DNA from: Isochrysis galbana
Lineage: Eukaryota > Haptophyta > Isochrysidales > Isochrysidaceae
Direction of reading: 5' to 3'
DNA: 64,000 nt
NCBI GenBank assembly: GCA_018136815.1
Contig: CM030935.1
Span: 4,166,299 to 4,230,298, forward strand
In this document: positions 20,290 to 32,410 of the stretch, piece by piece
Position numbering within the stretch: the stretch's first letter is position 1
Layout of the letters: each line of letters starts with the position of its first letter
Made by a program: the position numbers and the translations under genes
Notes under the pieces: generated by a model
What the model was told of the DNA's origin: nothing
What the model saw: the letters and a program-made list of their open reading frames with translations, nothing else
Database searches by the model: none

Positions 20290-23200
20290 ATGGCGTCGGT
20301 GTGGTGGCCGTTGCTGGCGGCGCTGGCGTGTGGCGGTGTTTGCGGCTCAATGTGTCGATTCGGGGTACCACGGGACGTATCAGGCCGCCTCTGGGAGCCT
20401 CTGACGCCCATGACTCCAGAGTTCGCCTCAGTCGCCCAGGCGCAGTTCGAGGCTCTCGGCGTGCGGCTTCGCGCCTCCCGGGCGGCAATCTTCTTCCGCC
20501 GTGAGAACCCGCGGACGGGATCGCTCGAGTTCGTTGCGGCCGCAGTCTGGCCAGCAACACAACGCGTCTGGATCGTCGGTGAGGGCGTGCTCGCCTCGGT
20601 CGATAGCCCATCCCTGCCGGGTGGCACCGATGCGGGCGAGCTGCTCCCCACGTACCCATTCCTCACGCGCGCCGCCTCCACCCTGCCGGAGTCGGGCCTA
20701 TCGGTGCCACTCGTGCATGGGTCGACAGTGCTCGGAGTGCTTGCAGTCTGGCGTGCGGCGGCGCGGCCTGCCAGTGACGAGGTCGCGAGGGTCGACGGCG
20801 GTGCCGACGGATCATTGCGACCCGCGTTCGCCAAATCTGCGGATGATGCTGAACAGGGGGAAGCGGACGACGCTTCAGCAGGGAGTCGGATAGGCACACA
20901 AGCGACGCGCTCCATCCCGCACCCCGGCGCATCAGGCCCACTCGATGGCTGGAGCGCCTCCGAGCTGCAAGAGCTGGAGGTGAGTGTTTTACAGTTTGAT
21001 GCCGACGATGCCTTCTGGCACTAGGTGGAAATGCGAGGAGGCCCATGCCCACAGTTCGCTTGTGCGAGCGCGCAAGTTGCGCGCGGCGTCCGCAAAATGC
21101 CCGGGAGATGCGTAGTGGCCCACACTCACCCACACACCCACTCACCCACCCCTCTTTTCTCGCAGGTGTGTGCTCAGACCCTCGCCGTGGCCGCTCTCTT
21201 CGATCGACGGTATACAGGGGGTGTTGGCTATGCAGCGGCAGCGGCGGCGGCGGAAGCAGCCAACAGCTATGCGAGTTCGGCTCGCAACGGAGTGTCTCAC
21301 CGCGAGGCTTCTCGACAGATTGGAGCGAGGGGCATGGCCGGTGATTCCGATGTTAGCGCAGACTCAAGATCCCGCGCTGTTCTGAGGACACCGTGTTCGC
21401 CGGAAGTCGACGGGCGAAATGGCAAACGGCAAGGCAGCTTGAAGGGCGAATACGCGCCACGTCGCAAGCAGGGCGACGACAGACGTGAACGTGCCGTCTC
21501 CGGCCTGGAACTTGCGGAGCTCCGTCAGCTGCTGGCTTCCTCGGTACATCAGCTACGCTCGCCGGTCGCCGCCACTAGGACGTTATGCAAACTCCTGCTT
21601 CGGTAAGCGTAGCGCCGAAGTATCACCTTTGCCATATACCTTCACGGCACCCCCACGAATACGAATCCCTCAAGGTCCTTGCCGTCTGCTAAGCTCCAAA
21701 CACCGACCTCACTGCCACAGGCGAGTCCCTCTCTCGGACTCCGTGTCGCGTGCGCTCCTCCGCGACATCCTGCTGCAAGCCGAACGAACAGAAGACTTGT
21801 TGGTACCGCTGGACGCCCTTGCCAAAGCCAAGGTGAAGGCCCTACCCCGTGCGTTGGCATTTGGCTAGCACGGCAAGGGCAGAATTGTGGCTTCCCACGC
21901 GCCTGCTTTGACGGCCCCTTGTTGATCCACGGGCCCGTCATAGAAGGGCCAGGTAACTCCGTCTCCTCACACCTCAGGGCGCGTGTTTCTTGCTTTGGTC
22001 TTCCGGAACCCTGGTTCCCAACACTTCTTACCGCACGCCCTGCTTCTCAGTTGTTGCCTGTCGCGAACGAGGGACTCGGGCTACTCCGTGCTGCGGCCGA
22101 CCTTTTTCTCGATCAGTCCAACACCACGTCGGATGCGTCGCCCTCGACGGAAGAGGAACATTCGAAGACGGCGGCTCCTGCACACCAGGTCGAATCGTCG
22201 CCGCTCCCACTCATCGATGTAAAGACGTCCCCCTCAAAGGCTTCTACGAACTCAATTTTCAGCGGGGATTCGGCGGCTGCCGCCACCACTGTCGACCCAA
22301 CTCGGCACGTTACAGTGCCGGTTTGCTTTGTTTCGGACGTGTTGAGTGAGATTGGCTCCGTTGGCGCTGCACTCGCTGTGTCGAACGGGCAGTTGCTATT
22401 CGCATCGTGCGACGAGGATAGCCCAGGTGAGCAGCGGCGGACGGGCTCCGCCCAAGCCATTGGTGCTGGGTCCAGCGATGGTTGGGGACAGGGGCGGGCT
22501 CGCCTGCCTGTATAATCGAATAGCCGAGGTCCTCCTAGCAACTCGGGCGTGATGCTGGACGCGCGGGGAAGATCTTCAATAGGGGTGACAAGCATGTAGA
22601 GCTCAGCATCACACGGCTACACCGCGTGCGCTAAATGACAACCCCCGATGTGCTCGAGTGGTAGGAGTTCGTGCCTCCGAACGGGCGTTGCGTGAAGTGC
22701 TTACTAACCTTCTCGACAATGCCATGAAGTACGCGACCCCCGTCGTCAGCGAGGTCCACCCCAACGGTGACATAGTGCAGAGCGGCAAGGATCGCGCAAC
22801 GCGAAGCGATGGCAACGCCGAGCTCGACCTGAAGGAGCCATCGGTCGGCGCCGAAGCCGTAAGCCCAAACGCCTCCGCCGCTCCTGATTCCGCCCCGAAA
22901 GGAGCGAGCACATCACGAAGTGCTTGGGCGGCGGCGCAGCGGACTCGTCTCTCGGGCAGGCCGTGCGTCACGATTGACTGTGCATGGGTAGAGGAGCAGT
23001 CTCGCGTTTGCGCTCGAGTTTGGAATTCCTTTCATTGGAGAATGGAGGAAAGTGAGTTCAAACGTGCATTCGAATGGGGATATCGTGGTGATAGGGCTGC
23101 CACAGTGCCTGGAGGGCTGAAGGGCGAGAGAGGCCATGGTGGCGATGCGAAGCGCGAGGACTCGCTCGTCGTGGAAGGAGAAGGCATCGGGCTACACTAT

Positions 23201-23431
23201 GCACACGAGCTAATTGCTCGGATGGGGGGGACGCTTGAGTTGCTGAACGAGCCGATGCCCGAGTGGGCTGCACAGCGGCGTGCTGCATTGCTTGGACTTC
23301 CGCTAAGTGCAGGCGACGTGTCAATCATCGATCCCACGCGGCCGTGGGGCATCTCTGCCGTTATCAGGTTGCCACGCGCCATGTCTAGCGCCTTGCCCGC
23401 CGATGGCGCCTCGGAAGGAAGAATCGTCTAG
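20290..23431 (+). CDS. CSK: Plastid-type sensor histidine kinase (Hik2/chloroplast sensor kinase-like)
   Basis: Five exons with consistent phases, 20290-20979, 21166-21602, 21721-21832, 22051-22426 and 22659-23431, give 795 residues. CSK/Hik2 kinases couple plastoquinone redox state to plastid or cyanobacterial gene expression. The N-terminus is hydrophobic (MASVWWPLLAALACGGVCG), consistent with the signal part of a bipartite plastid leader. A GAF-like region follows (about residues 45-150). The H-box reads SSVHQLRSPVAATRTL, so the phospho-acceptor His is kept. The N-box is VLTNLLDNAMKYA, followed by FKRAFEWGYRG and the G2-like GEGIGLHYAHELIARMGG. The usual DxGxGI (G1) segment before FKRAFEWGYRG is degenerate (VWNSFHWRMEE). 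Long low-complexity inserts separate the boxes. The family assignment is good; plastid location is inferred. Confidence 0.85.
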
Positions 23432-23487
23432 TAGCGTGCTAGTGCTAGAATGCCTTACTTCCAACTCGTTCACTCCTTAGTTTGTCC

Positions 23488-23575
23488 TCAGCGGAGTGAC
23501 GTGATGACAATTCCCACCGCGCGGAGTGACGGTTCCCCCCGCGTAGAGTGACGACTGTTCCCACCGCACGCACCA
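23488..23575. repeat. Short tandem repeat with GCGGAGTGACG units
   Basis: Three imperfect copies of GCGGAGTGACG or GCGTAGAGTGACG, spaced about 30 bases apart with intervening ATTCCCACCGC/GTTCCCCCCGC, just downstream of the sensor-kinase stop. Confidence 0.75.
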
Positions 23576-23710
23576 TTATCCGTTATTACATTTCTGCACG
23601 TAGTTCTCGCGTGCTCCCTGCTGTGCTACTGATAGTGTCGCGTGCGCTACTATGAATGTGCACATTTGTGTATGTAGTCGGGATCTTTGATTCTGCAATC
23701 GAAAGTATGA

Positions 23711-24245
23711 ACCTACTATTAGAGTAGGGGTCATGGGGGGGTGCCTCGCGCCCCTCCCCTCAGGCACTAACGCCCCTCCGGGGGGGCCTGTCCGTCATCC
23801 TCATGCCATGCCTTTTGCCTTGTGGCATGTGCTGAGCATTCATCACACCCAGCCAAACTGTCTGCTAGACTCTTCCAGACGGCACAACGCGACGCGCACA
23901 CCTTCGCCCAGCCCCATACCAAAGCGTACTGACTCTCCCCCTCCAGCTCTGAATCACAGACCGTCAAGCACGACTTGGACGGCCCCCAAGGCCAGCGGGG
24001 CGAGCGAGGGGGAGGCAGGGGGGGCCAGGGGCAAAGCCCCAGCCTCCATATAAGAATAATAATAATCTAACTGAGCATTAGTACCACTACTCTCACTAGC
24101 CCGGTACTAACACGACAGCCCTCAGCGCACCTGCCCGTACACCTTGGCGCCCCTCCACATCTCCCCCCTCGCAAGCCCCCGGCTCCCATTCTAACGCCCC
24201 ACACACAGGTTACAAAAAAACCTTCTAATATTCTTACCGCACTCG
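23711..24245. mobile_element. Composite of two repeat A fragments in opposite orientation plus a repeat D fragment
   Basis: 23711-24045 resembles the sense 5' half of repeat A (ACCTACTATTAGAGTAGGGGTCATGGGG, CTCGCGCCCC, GGGGCCAGGGGCAAAGCCCCAGCCTCC). 24050-24200 is the antisense tail (AATAATAATAATCTAACTGAGCATTAG...). 24205-24245 carries the repeat D motif (A-run, CCTTCTAATATTCTTACCGC). This points to nested or rearranged insertions. Confidence 0.65.
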
Positions 24246-24282
24246 CGGCGAATGGAACCACTCTCGAATTTCGAGGGGGGAA

Positions 24283-24390
24283 ACTGCAGAGGGGGGGTGA
24301 AATGCAGAGGGGGGGGTGAAATGCAGAGGGGGGGTGAAATGCAGAGGGGGGGTGAAATGCAGAAGGGGGGGGAAGGGAATGCAGAGGGGT
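24283..24390. repeat. G-rich tandem repeat, about 17-18-bp unit
   Basis: Five to six copies of AATGCAGAGGGGGGGTGA, with variable G-run length. The long G runs could form G-quadruplexes. Confidence 0.9.
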
Positions 24391-25523
24391 CCAGTTCTGT
24401 TACCTGCATTTCTTACCTTAAACGCGTGAACAATTACCGTAATAGTAAAAATAAAACTCCAATCCTCGAATTTCGAGACGAAAATCGGCGAACCAGGACT
24501 TGAGCCCAGGGAGAATCCGAATCTGCACGTCTTGCGCGACCACGGCGAACATAGAAGAGGGTATATAGCGAAGAAAGCTCGTACTCGTGCCGAAATATTC
24601 ATGCCGAAAGGCCTGAATACAACACGCCACCGCCACCGCCACCGCCGCGGCCGTTCCCGCTCCGCCGCACGGCCGTCGCGCCCCACCCCAACCAACCGAG
24701 TATCACCCCACCCCACCGGTCTGCCGGTTTGTCTAAGCGCCGCTCACCCCAGCCACACACGCCCGCCCCGCCTTTCCCGCTCCGCACCGCCACTCCACGC
24801 AGAACCACAGCATGCATGTGGTGAGGTGCGTCGGCGAGCCGTCCGTGCCTCGGGGTAGCGGAACTCACACGGCCGCCTCTGAGCATAGTGCATAGTGTCC
24901 GATGGCGGTGCGTAGTGCGTACATTCGAGCACCCCCTCCCTCCCCGGTAGGATGCAGTGCGAGTCGCGAGGAGCAGAGTCTTTGCCCGTTGCGCCGCCCA
25001 CCGGCGACCCGTTCCCGTAGAGGCAAAGCACCCCTTGTATAGCGAGCCCCTGTGCTCCTATATACTAATTAGCTAGTGCAGCTATAAGTAGTAAGTTGTA
25101 GGTTGTCGTGTTACGATTCGAAGTCGCACGCTCAATCGACGACCAGTGGCCCTATAGTAGTAGGGCAAAGAGTTCAATCAGGTATGGGAAGGGTAAAGAA
25201 GGGGCGTGCATCTCCCAGCACTTAGCATCGAGGACGCAGGATCATGTCCGTGGCCGAGAAAAAAGGCCGCATGTACACTGGAGCAAACGTCATACATCGG
25301 AGCATCATGGAGAAAGAAGCCAACATGCTCTCTCTCAGCGAGGATGTTGGGGCGCGTCACATGAAGTCATCAGCACGGGAAGCTAGCATGGAGCCACTTA
25401 TTCAACAACTATACGCAAAATGCGGTGAGGAAGCATCGCCCTCCCCACCGCACACGTACGCACCCATACCCGGTTGCCACAATAGGAATACGGTATGCAT
25501 CTCAAACGCCCGGTTAGTAAAGA
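24391..25523. other. Intergenic stretch without a recognisable gene
   Basis: No protein or RNA gene could be supported. A weak tRNA-like T-arm pattern exists on the minus strand at about 24485-24560. 25430-25523 may be the 3' UTR of the kinase gene. Confidence 0.4.
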
Positions 25524-28500
25524 TTATTGTGAAGGCTGTGGGTCGGGCAAGCCCGCCTGTTGCAAGTCGCTTGTAGTCATCATCTCGGAGGTGTCAGAGG
25601 TGCCATGACCGTTCGTAATTGCAGGAGGCAGGGGCGCGAGCTGAGGGGGGGCAATGCGATTTTGCGACGCCGGTTCAACCAGGATAGCTGAAGTCACGGA
25701 GAGCGGACTCGAGAGATGCGGCCGTAGCCGCGGACTGACGCGGGGGGAAGAGCGCTGGGATCCATGCGGTGATGGGGTGACGGACCCTCCTAAGCGACTC
25801 TCCCCTTGGGCCACGCCTGTGGTGGCGCTTGTAGCGAGGGCGGCAAGAGGAAGGTGAGGCATCCGCTGGGTCGCAACATCCCCAGGAGAGGCGCGCAATC
25901 GTCGCGGCGAGGTATTGGGCGATCGAGGCGGAGTCAAATTGGGCGGCGTCGAGTTGGGCGTTCGCTGAGTTGGCGAGCGGTAGGGCGAAAGCGGCCCGGG
26001 GAAGCGACATTGCGACGTTGGGGAACCGTGTGGAGAGGCTGAGTATGTTGAGCAAACCGAGGTGCGTCTTGAAAGCGGGCCGGGGACCCGTGAGAGAGGC
26101 GATGAGGAACGAGGCGAGAGCGAGTGTGGCGAGCGCGTAGAACGGTTCGAGGGTCTGGAGTGGAGCGCAGTAGCACTCGCGGCAATTGCCGATGTCGACA
26201 TCCTTTGGAAGAGCGGAGAGTGGACATCGCCTGATAACTCAGCGTGAGACGGGGAGATGCGCCGCTGCTGGGTATCATTTCCAGTATCTTGAATGGTCGA
26301 CATTCCCGAGAGAGCCTCGAAGATAGTACCCGCATCTCCCTCGGAGCTCCGCGGTCCTACCTGGCTCGTCGGTGGCTGCGATGCGAAGTCATGAATACCG
26401 GCTCCCATGGAGGCGGGGCTGTTGTTGCTCGTACACCCACTTATCGATCCATTAGCAGATCCGTCAGTCTCGTGGAGATGGACGCACATGTTTGTGCTCC
26501 GGCTGCCACAACCACTCTCCCCAGCAGTGGCGCTCTGCGTAGCCCGGGCACCGCTTGGACATAGTAAGATGGAAGAGGATGAGGCGGCGCTTGGAGCCGC
26601 AGGCAAGCAGTCCATGCGACCCGGATCTGACTCGGAGACCACGTCCTCACAGCCGGTTGGGTTCGCATCTGCCGAAATGGTAACGACTTTTTGTTGAATG
26701 CGATCTCGCGCGCTAGATGGCTCCGCATCATTTGCACGAGCGGAAGGCGGCGGCGAGGTATCAATGGCCGAAGCACGCTCAGTATACTCGAGCGTCTTCT
26801 GCAAGAGCGCCGGAATGTTCTCATAGGTGAAGTTGATGAACTCGGGGTCCTCCTCGTAATCAGCATCCGCAACCGGCTCGGACTCTTCAGTCAGAGAAGA
26901 GTGCGTTTGGTCGGTGCCGTTGAGCGCCAGCACGGGCGAAGCGCCTGCAGTCGGCTTCTCGGCGATGGGGGACGCTCCATCGTCAGAAGATGACTTGCTC
27001 GAACACAGGGACGATGCTGATGAACCTGGATGACGCCCCGCTGCTAACGGCGGCTGGGGCTTAGGGACAAAGTAAGACGTGTCGTCCGAAGCCTGTACTT
27101 TGGGCACGAAAGGTACGGCACCCTGACGCTCTTGCAACAGCTGCCAGTCGATCCCATTGTCGTCGAAGAAGGGATGATTACAAAGAGAGTCAATGGCATC
27201 GGCTCCGAGGCGATGCTCCGGGAGCGGGTGGAGTAGCTCTCGGATGAGCGACATCGCGTGCGGGGATAAGTGCCCTTCCTCCTCTGGCCACCGGATTGCC
27301 TCACCATTGGTGTGTTCAAGGATATGCTCAAAAACCTACGGGGAGTAGATGGGACGGGGCTGCGTGAGAGGTTGGGCTTGCGCGAGATGTTGGGCGAACA
27401 AGTAGCCTCCAGTGGCGTAGGGCAATTTCCCACGTTGCCACCACCCTCAGGTTTAGCAAACGGCACATGCGTCGCAGAATGCTCCGCATGCTCACCTCCT
27501 CGACGGTCTTACCCGTGAAAGGCGTGTATCCTGTGAGGAGTTCGAAAGTGAGACAACCCAGGGCCCACAAGTCGACGCCTTTGCCGTGCCTCTCGCCCAA
27601 AAGCAATTCGGGCGCCATGTAATCCGGAGTGCCCACCGTTGCCCGCATCTCCGACTGTTGTGTCGGAACAGCGGGCGGTGGACGATTCGGAGCTGCAGCG
27701 GTGCCCAATCTTGGCGACGAGGTGCTCGTGCCATCTCTTCGCCGTTCTCGCGATGGGGTGAGCGAGGGTGAGCCGAGCGGAGTGCTCCCTTCACAAGGCG
27801 TCCCGGAGCCGGCGGATGACGCGAGAACTGAACCAGAGGATGCTTGTCTCACCACCGGGTAGTCAGAGGGATTCGTTGAGTCTGCAGCGATCGCTGCGCT
27901 ATTGCCTTTCAAAGAGAGCTCTTCATCGACCGAGGACTCGCGAGAGATGAGACGAGACGATCCTCGCCGGTAGCACGAGGCGGCAGCGCCCCATGAAGTT
28001 TCCTCCGAGGCTGCTACCGTTGAAGCGGTCGGAGTTTGCGAGTTGTCGTCACGCAGGGTGCCAAATCCGCCGAGCAGACCGGAGCCCGGCAACGAGGAGG
28101 GCATGGAGGGCGTAGCGGATGGTCCAGCAGAGAGAGAACCGTATTCGCCATCGCCTGCCATAGGCTCGCGTTCAATGGGCCAGTCGGAAAGGCCGAAAAC
28201 AGACAAGCCGAAGTCTGTTAGCTTGATGTGGCCATCCTGAGCAACGGCAGCGGTCGTGGCGTAGGGTGGGTGGGGTGGGTGTTGCGTAGCGATGGGAGGA
28301 CATGCGTGCGAATCTTGTGGAATGTGAATCGGGGAGAAGATTCCCGTGCGGCGGCCAAGGCAGAAGCTGCCCTACACACGTGCTGCATGAAGTCCACTAT
28401 GCACACCTGATGAATCAGTACGTTCTCCGGCTTGATATCCCTGTGCACAACTCCTAGAGTCGAGTGAAGGTAGTGGAGGGCTAGACCGATCTCGGCGACA

Positions 28501-29522
28501 TACAGACATGTGACGTCTTCCTCGAGATATCCGACGTTTTGTAGTAGCGAATATAAGTCTCCGCCATTGACGAACTCCATCACCATGTAGAGGTTTTTGG
28601 CAGATTGAAATGAATAATATAGAGAGACCACAAAAGGATGCTCAGCGGTGGCCAATACCTGCGCGGAATGGATGTGGGGAAGGTAGGGAGAAGGAGGCCA
28701 GGACAAACCACACCCTAATGCGTGTCTAGAGGAGGACGAGTAAGGAAAGGCGCGTGCCGTGGCAAGCTAGGAGTCAAGAGTGAGGGCAGATACCTGTCGC
28801 TCCGTTTTGATGCGTTCCAGATTGTTCTTACGACGTGTGTGAGACTTGCGCATCACTTTGATAGCGTAGAGGTCCCGTGTCGTCTTCTTCGCTGCCAGAA
28901 CGACGTGGCCATAGGCACCTCGTGAGATTGGCTTAAGGATTTCGAACGAGTCTATCGTCACAGGCTGATGAGACTTGCGCCAGGTTCCAGCAATGCCGGA
29001 ACCGGGGCAGGCACGGCCGGCAATGCCTGACGAGGAGCCATTACGAGAATGACGTCCAGCAACACCCGAGGAAGCACCATTGAATCTACCGGCCAAACCG
29101 GAACTGGCGGAGCCGTATCTGCGACAAGCGAGCCCGGATGACGAGGAGCGCTGCGAGCCAGTGAGAGAAGCTTCGAATTCATCCGGCCCAAAGCGCCGTC
29201 TCGGCAGCAAGGCCGAGCGGTCACCCACTACCTCTGGCCCCCAAAAGGTGCGCAGCTGGCCTAGGCAATCGGCGAGCTGCTCGGAGAAGTTGAAGGTACG
29301 GGTTAATACACCGCCAGCGCCGCCAACGCCACCGGAAGAGGAGGCGCCCTCATGCGAGTTGTGCGTTGTCGAGTTGGCGAGTAAATAGGCCTCGCGGCAA
29401 AGACGACGCGATTGGAGGAGCAGTTGCTCGGCAGCGGCAGCCGTCTCTGGATCGACATCTGGAGGTTCGGCAGTTTCGTCGTCGGAGTCGTAGCCCATAT
29501 CCAGAAGCTCGAGCTCGCGCGC
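25524..29522 (-). CDS. AGC-family protein kinase of MAST/Greatwall/Rim15 type (5' end incomplete)
   Basis: Phase-0 exons 29522-28794, 28658-28407, 28236-27496 and 27335-25524 encode at least 1178 residues. Kinase motifs in order: ISRGAYGHV glycine loop, YAIKVM lysine, VVHRDIKPEN, TDFGLS, GTPDYMAPE, GVDLWALG and HPFFDDNGIDW. About 180 Ser/Pro-rich residues separate DFG from TPDYMAPE. This split activation segment is the hallmark of Greatwall kinases and Rim15. The long C-terminal tail begins DDTSYFVPKP and is rich in SP/TP sites, suggesting phosphoregulation. The first exon begins at an acceptor (29522, CCGCAG) before ARELELLD-Met, so more N-terminal coding probably lies upstream, near or beyond the N gap at 29663. 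Greatwall-type kinases restrain PP2A-B55 during mitosis or quiescence; the substrate here is inferred only. Confidence 0.9.
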
Positions 29523-29662
29523 CTGCGGATCAGGTGGGGATGGAAATACGTTTTCGGCAAGTGGAAGAGGCTAGCCGACTCGTCTGATCGGTGGCTGCTA
29601 GTAGCAGTGCGCAGCAGGCCAGCCACAGCACGCCAACTATGGCATCGGCCACGAGAATGGAG

Positions 29663-29762
29663 NNNNNNNNNNNNNNNNNNNNNNNNNNNNNNNNNNNNNN
29701 NNNNNNNNNNNNNNNNNNNNNNNNNNNNNNNNNNNNNNNNNNNNNNNNNNNNNNNNNNNNNN
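29663..29762. other. Assembly gap (100 N)
   Basis: Exactly 100 undetermined bases, just 5' of the first visible kinase exon; upstream coding exons may be lost here. 29763-30381 shows no recognisable gene. Confidence 0.99.
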
Positions 29763-30381
29763 TCCCGCAGTGTGCGGATAGCCCGTGGCACATGCACATG
29801 ATTGTTTCCCCCGTTGTTTGCTATCAAAAGCGCTATCATCCCTCTACACGAACATGCGTGTCCCAAGCGCTGTGGACTAGGAACAATCATCAGATAAAGG
29901 ACGCCTGGGGCGCTCGTGGCCCCCGCGCACTATGTGGTGTGGCGACGGGAACGACACGCGTGTGAACTGGCCGCTGCGGCTGTCGAGCGCCCCGCCTTGC
30001 CTTTTTGTCAGAAATGTGCTCGGCGGGCGCGCCGCCATTTGCGAACCTGTGCCCTCGTGGCGTGCTTATGACGCCTGTTTTTGCTAGTGACGACGTGGCA
30101 ATGCGCGCTGCGCCGAAGGGCAAGGCAGAAAGCTACACTAGTAGCGCTGTCAAGCCTCTCAGCCGCGCAATAACAGTTGGACCGGGAGTCGCTAGGGCGG
30201 CAAGGACTGCCAACACAGAGCCGAGTTGACAACACACGTGAGTCTGCCCATAGGCTGCCACCGTCCAGCGGGCGGGCGCTACCGTAGCGCTCATAGCGGG
30301 CGTGCTTCGTACTCAGGTTTCGTTGCCGCGGATAAGGGCACACGTGGGCAGAGAGCCCCGATGCAGATCGCTCTCTGGTTT

Positions 30382-31926
30382 CTAGTGGGCGGCGCGGCCT
30401 AGGCCGGCCTTGAAGGCCTCATCGAGAACCTCGCAGAGTGTTGGGTGAGTATGCACGGTCATCGCGAGCTCCTGGAGAGTAGTGCCGTGCTGGATGGCGT
30501 TGGCGCACTCTTGGATGAGATCGGCGGCGTGGATGCCAATAATGTGCACAGCGACAACCTCGTAGGTGTCCTTCTTGAAGATGACCTTGGCGATGCCCTC
30601 GCCCTCGCCCTCAGCAAGCGCCTTTGAGTTGGCCTTGAAGTTGCCCTGCGAGATGCCGATTTCCCAGCCCTCCTTCTCGGCGCGCTCGCGTGCCTGCTCC
30701 TCTGTCGGTCCAACCATGGCGATCTCGGGGTGCGTGAAGCACGCTGCCGGCACGGCGTCGTGGTTGAGCACGTGCTCGCTGCCACACATGTTCTCAACTG
30801 CGGAGATGCCCTGGGCGGACGCGGCGTGCGCGAGCATCATCTTGCCATTGAGGTCGCCGATGCACCAGAGCCCCTCGATGACGTTGCCATCCTTGTCGAG
30901 GGCACGCATCTTCTCGTCGACCGGCACGAAGCCGCGGTTGGTCTCGATGTTGACGTTTTCGAGGCCGAGGCCCTCAGAGTACGGCTTGCGGCCGGTGCAC
31001 ACCATCACGGCATCGACCTCAAGCGTCTCGACGTGCTCTTTGGTGTTGGCGTCGATCATCTTGATCGTGGCCGGCTTCTCGCCGGGGATGCCGGGCGTCA
31101 CCTCCGACGCAAAGACGTTGGTGTATGAGTCGATCTTGCGCGGGCGGATCAGCATGCGGTCAGCGAGCTGCGCGATCTGCCGGTCGAAGAAGGGCATCAT
31201 CTTGGGCATTGCCTCAATGAAAGTGACCTCCGAGCCGAGGGCGGTGTAGACGTCGGAGAACTCAAGGCCAATGTAGCCCGAGCCAATGATGGCGACCCAG
31301 TCGGGCACCCACTCCAGCTTGAGCGCCTCGTCCGAGGTGAAGACGGTCTTGCCGTCAGTCACGACGCCCGGCGGCACAAACGGGACGGAGCCCGTCGCGA
31401 GGATGACGTTCTTGGCGGAGATGGTCTTTCCGGCGCCGACGAGTTCGATCTCCGTGGGCGCCTTGAGCGAGCCCTTCTCGGGAAAGACGGTCACGCCGAG
31501 CGCCTTGAGAGATCCCTCCAGGTTGCCCTTGACGCGGTTGGCAAGCCCATTCGCGTGGTCGGCGACTGCCTGCCGGTCGAAGCTCACGTCTCCATTGACA
31601 TGGACACCGAGGGCGGCGAGATGCTTTTGGTCAGACATTTCACGGACACGTCCCGACGCTGCAAGCAGAGCCTTGGATGGCACGCATCCCCGGTTGACGC
31701 ACGTGCCGCCCACATCCTGCCCAGCGCAGACAGCGACGTTAAGTCCACGAGAGACGGCGTGGAGAGCAGCTCCGTGGCCTCCTACTCCGCAGCCGACGAT
31801 GATGAGGTCGAAGTCGGGATCGGACATGAGGGGAGAAGACGTGCGAGAGAGGTGGGACGTGGGCGGGAGCCGCCCGAAGGAGAGGGCGCTCGTCGCGGCG
31901 GAGAGCGCGAGGAGGGAGGGCAGCAT
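30382..31926 (-). CDS. LPD: Dihydrolipoamide dehydrogenase, probably plastid pyruvate dehydrogenase E3
   Basis: Intronless, 514 residues. This FAD flavoenzyme reoxidises dihydrolipoamide on the E2 component and reduces NAD+. FAD motif [16 protein letters not shown] is at about residues 42-57. The redox disulfide [13 protein letters not shown] has Cys76 and Cys81. The NAD-binding segment is [15 protein letters not shown], the second FAD motif [18 protein letters not shown], and the catalytic dyad block [14 protein letters not shown] lies near the C-terminus. The leader [20 protein letters not shown] looks like an ER signal peptide with cleavage before Phe17 (ALS-F), the ASAF-like rule for plastids surrounded by four membranes. 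A plastid rather than mitochondrial E3 is therefore inferred. It is preceded by a long CT/GA tract. Confidence 0.95.
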   Translation of the reverse strand: MLPSLLALSAATSALSFGRLPPTSHLSRTSSPLMSDPDFDLIIVGCGVGGHGAALHAVSRGLNVAVCAGQDVGGTCVNRGCVPSKALLAASGRVREMSDQKHLAALGVHVNGDVSFDRQAVADHANGLANRVKGNLEGSLKALGVTVFPEKGSLKAPTEIELVGAGKTISAKNVILATGSVPFVPPGVVTDGKTVFTSDEALKLEWVPDWVAIIGSGYIGLEFSDVYTALGSEVTFIEAMPKMMPFFDRQIAQLADRMLIRPRKIDSYTNVFASEVTPGIPGEKPATIKMIDANTKEHVETLEVDAVMVCTGRKPYSEGLGLENVNIETNRGFVPVDEKMRALDKDGNVIEGLWCIGDLNGKMMLAHAASAQGISAVENMCGSEHVLNHDAVPAACFTHPEIAMVGPTEEQARERAEKEGWEIGISQGNFKANSKALAEGEGEGIAKVIFKKDTYEVVAVHIIGIHAADLIQECANAIQHGTTLQELAMTVHTHPTLCEVLDEAFKAGLGRAAH

Positions 31927-31929
31927 GAG

Positions 31930-32410
31930 TGGGGTGGGGAGAGGGGGAAGGGGGGGAAAGGAGGGGAGAAGAGACTTTGAACAGAGGAGAAAGAGCTGGC
32001 GGAGAAAGGAGAAATCGAGGGGGGGAGGGGGAGGGCGAGTCTCTCTCCCTCCCTCGCTCTCTCTCTCTCTCTCTCTCGGCGATCGGCCGACAGCGAAGCG
32101 GCGGCGGGCCAGGGAGGACTAGTTGGACAAAAGAAAAGAGGGAGGGTGAGAGAGAAGAGAGCGCGAAGGGAGAGGGGGGGGTGGTCGCTCTGCTTGCGGC
32201 AACAGGGGGGGAGGAGGAGAGAGAGGTGGGGGGGAGGGAGGGGGGGGGGCGATCTCGCCGCCGCCTCCCCCTCCCGCCGCCTCTCCCCCTTCCCCCTTCT
32301 CCCCCCGCCCCCCCCGCCCCCCCTTCTCCCCCCGCCCCCCCTCCCCCATTCTCTCCCCCCCCCCCCCTTCCCCTCCCCCCCCCCCCCCCCCCCCCTCCCC
32401 TTTTCTCCTG
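31930..32410. repeat. GA/CT-rich and poly-C tract upstream of LPD
   Basis: G/A-rich stretch, then (CT)n at about 32055-32078 and long C runs at 32280-32400, directly 5' of the LPD start (minus strand). Probably the promoter or 5' UTR region; frames inside are Gly/Pro/Ser artefacts. Confidence 0.75.

Noticed and set aside
24485-24560. tRNA gene
   Set aside because: T-arm-like and box-A-like patterns exist but the acceptor stem does not pair. Kept only as a low-interest observation.
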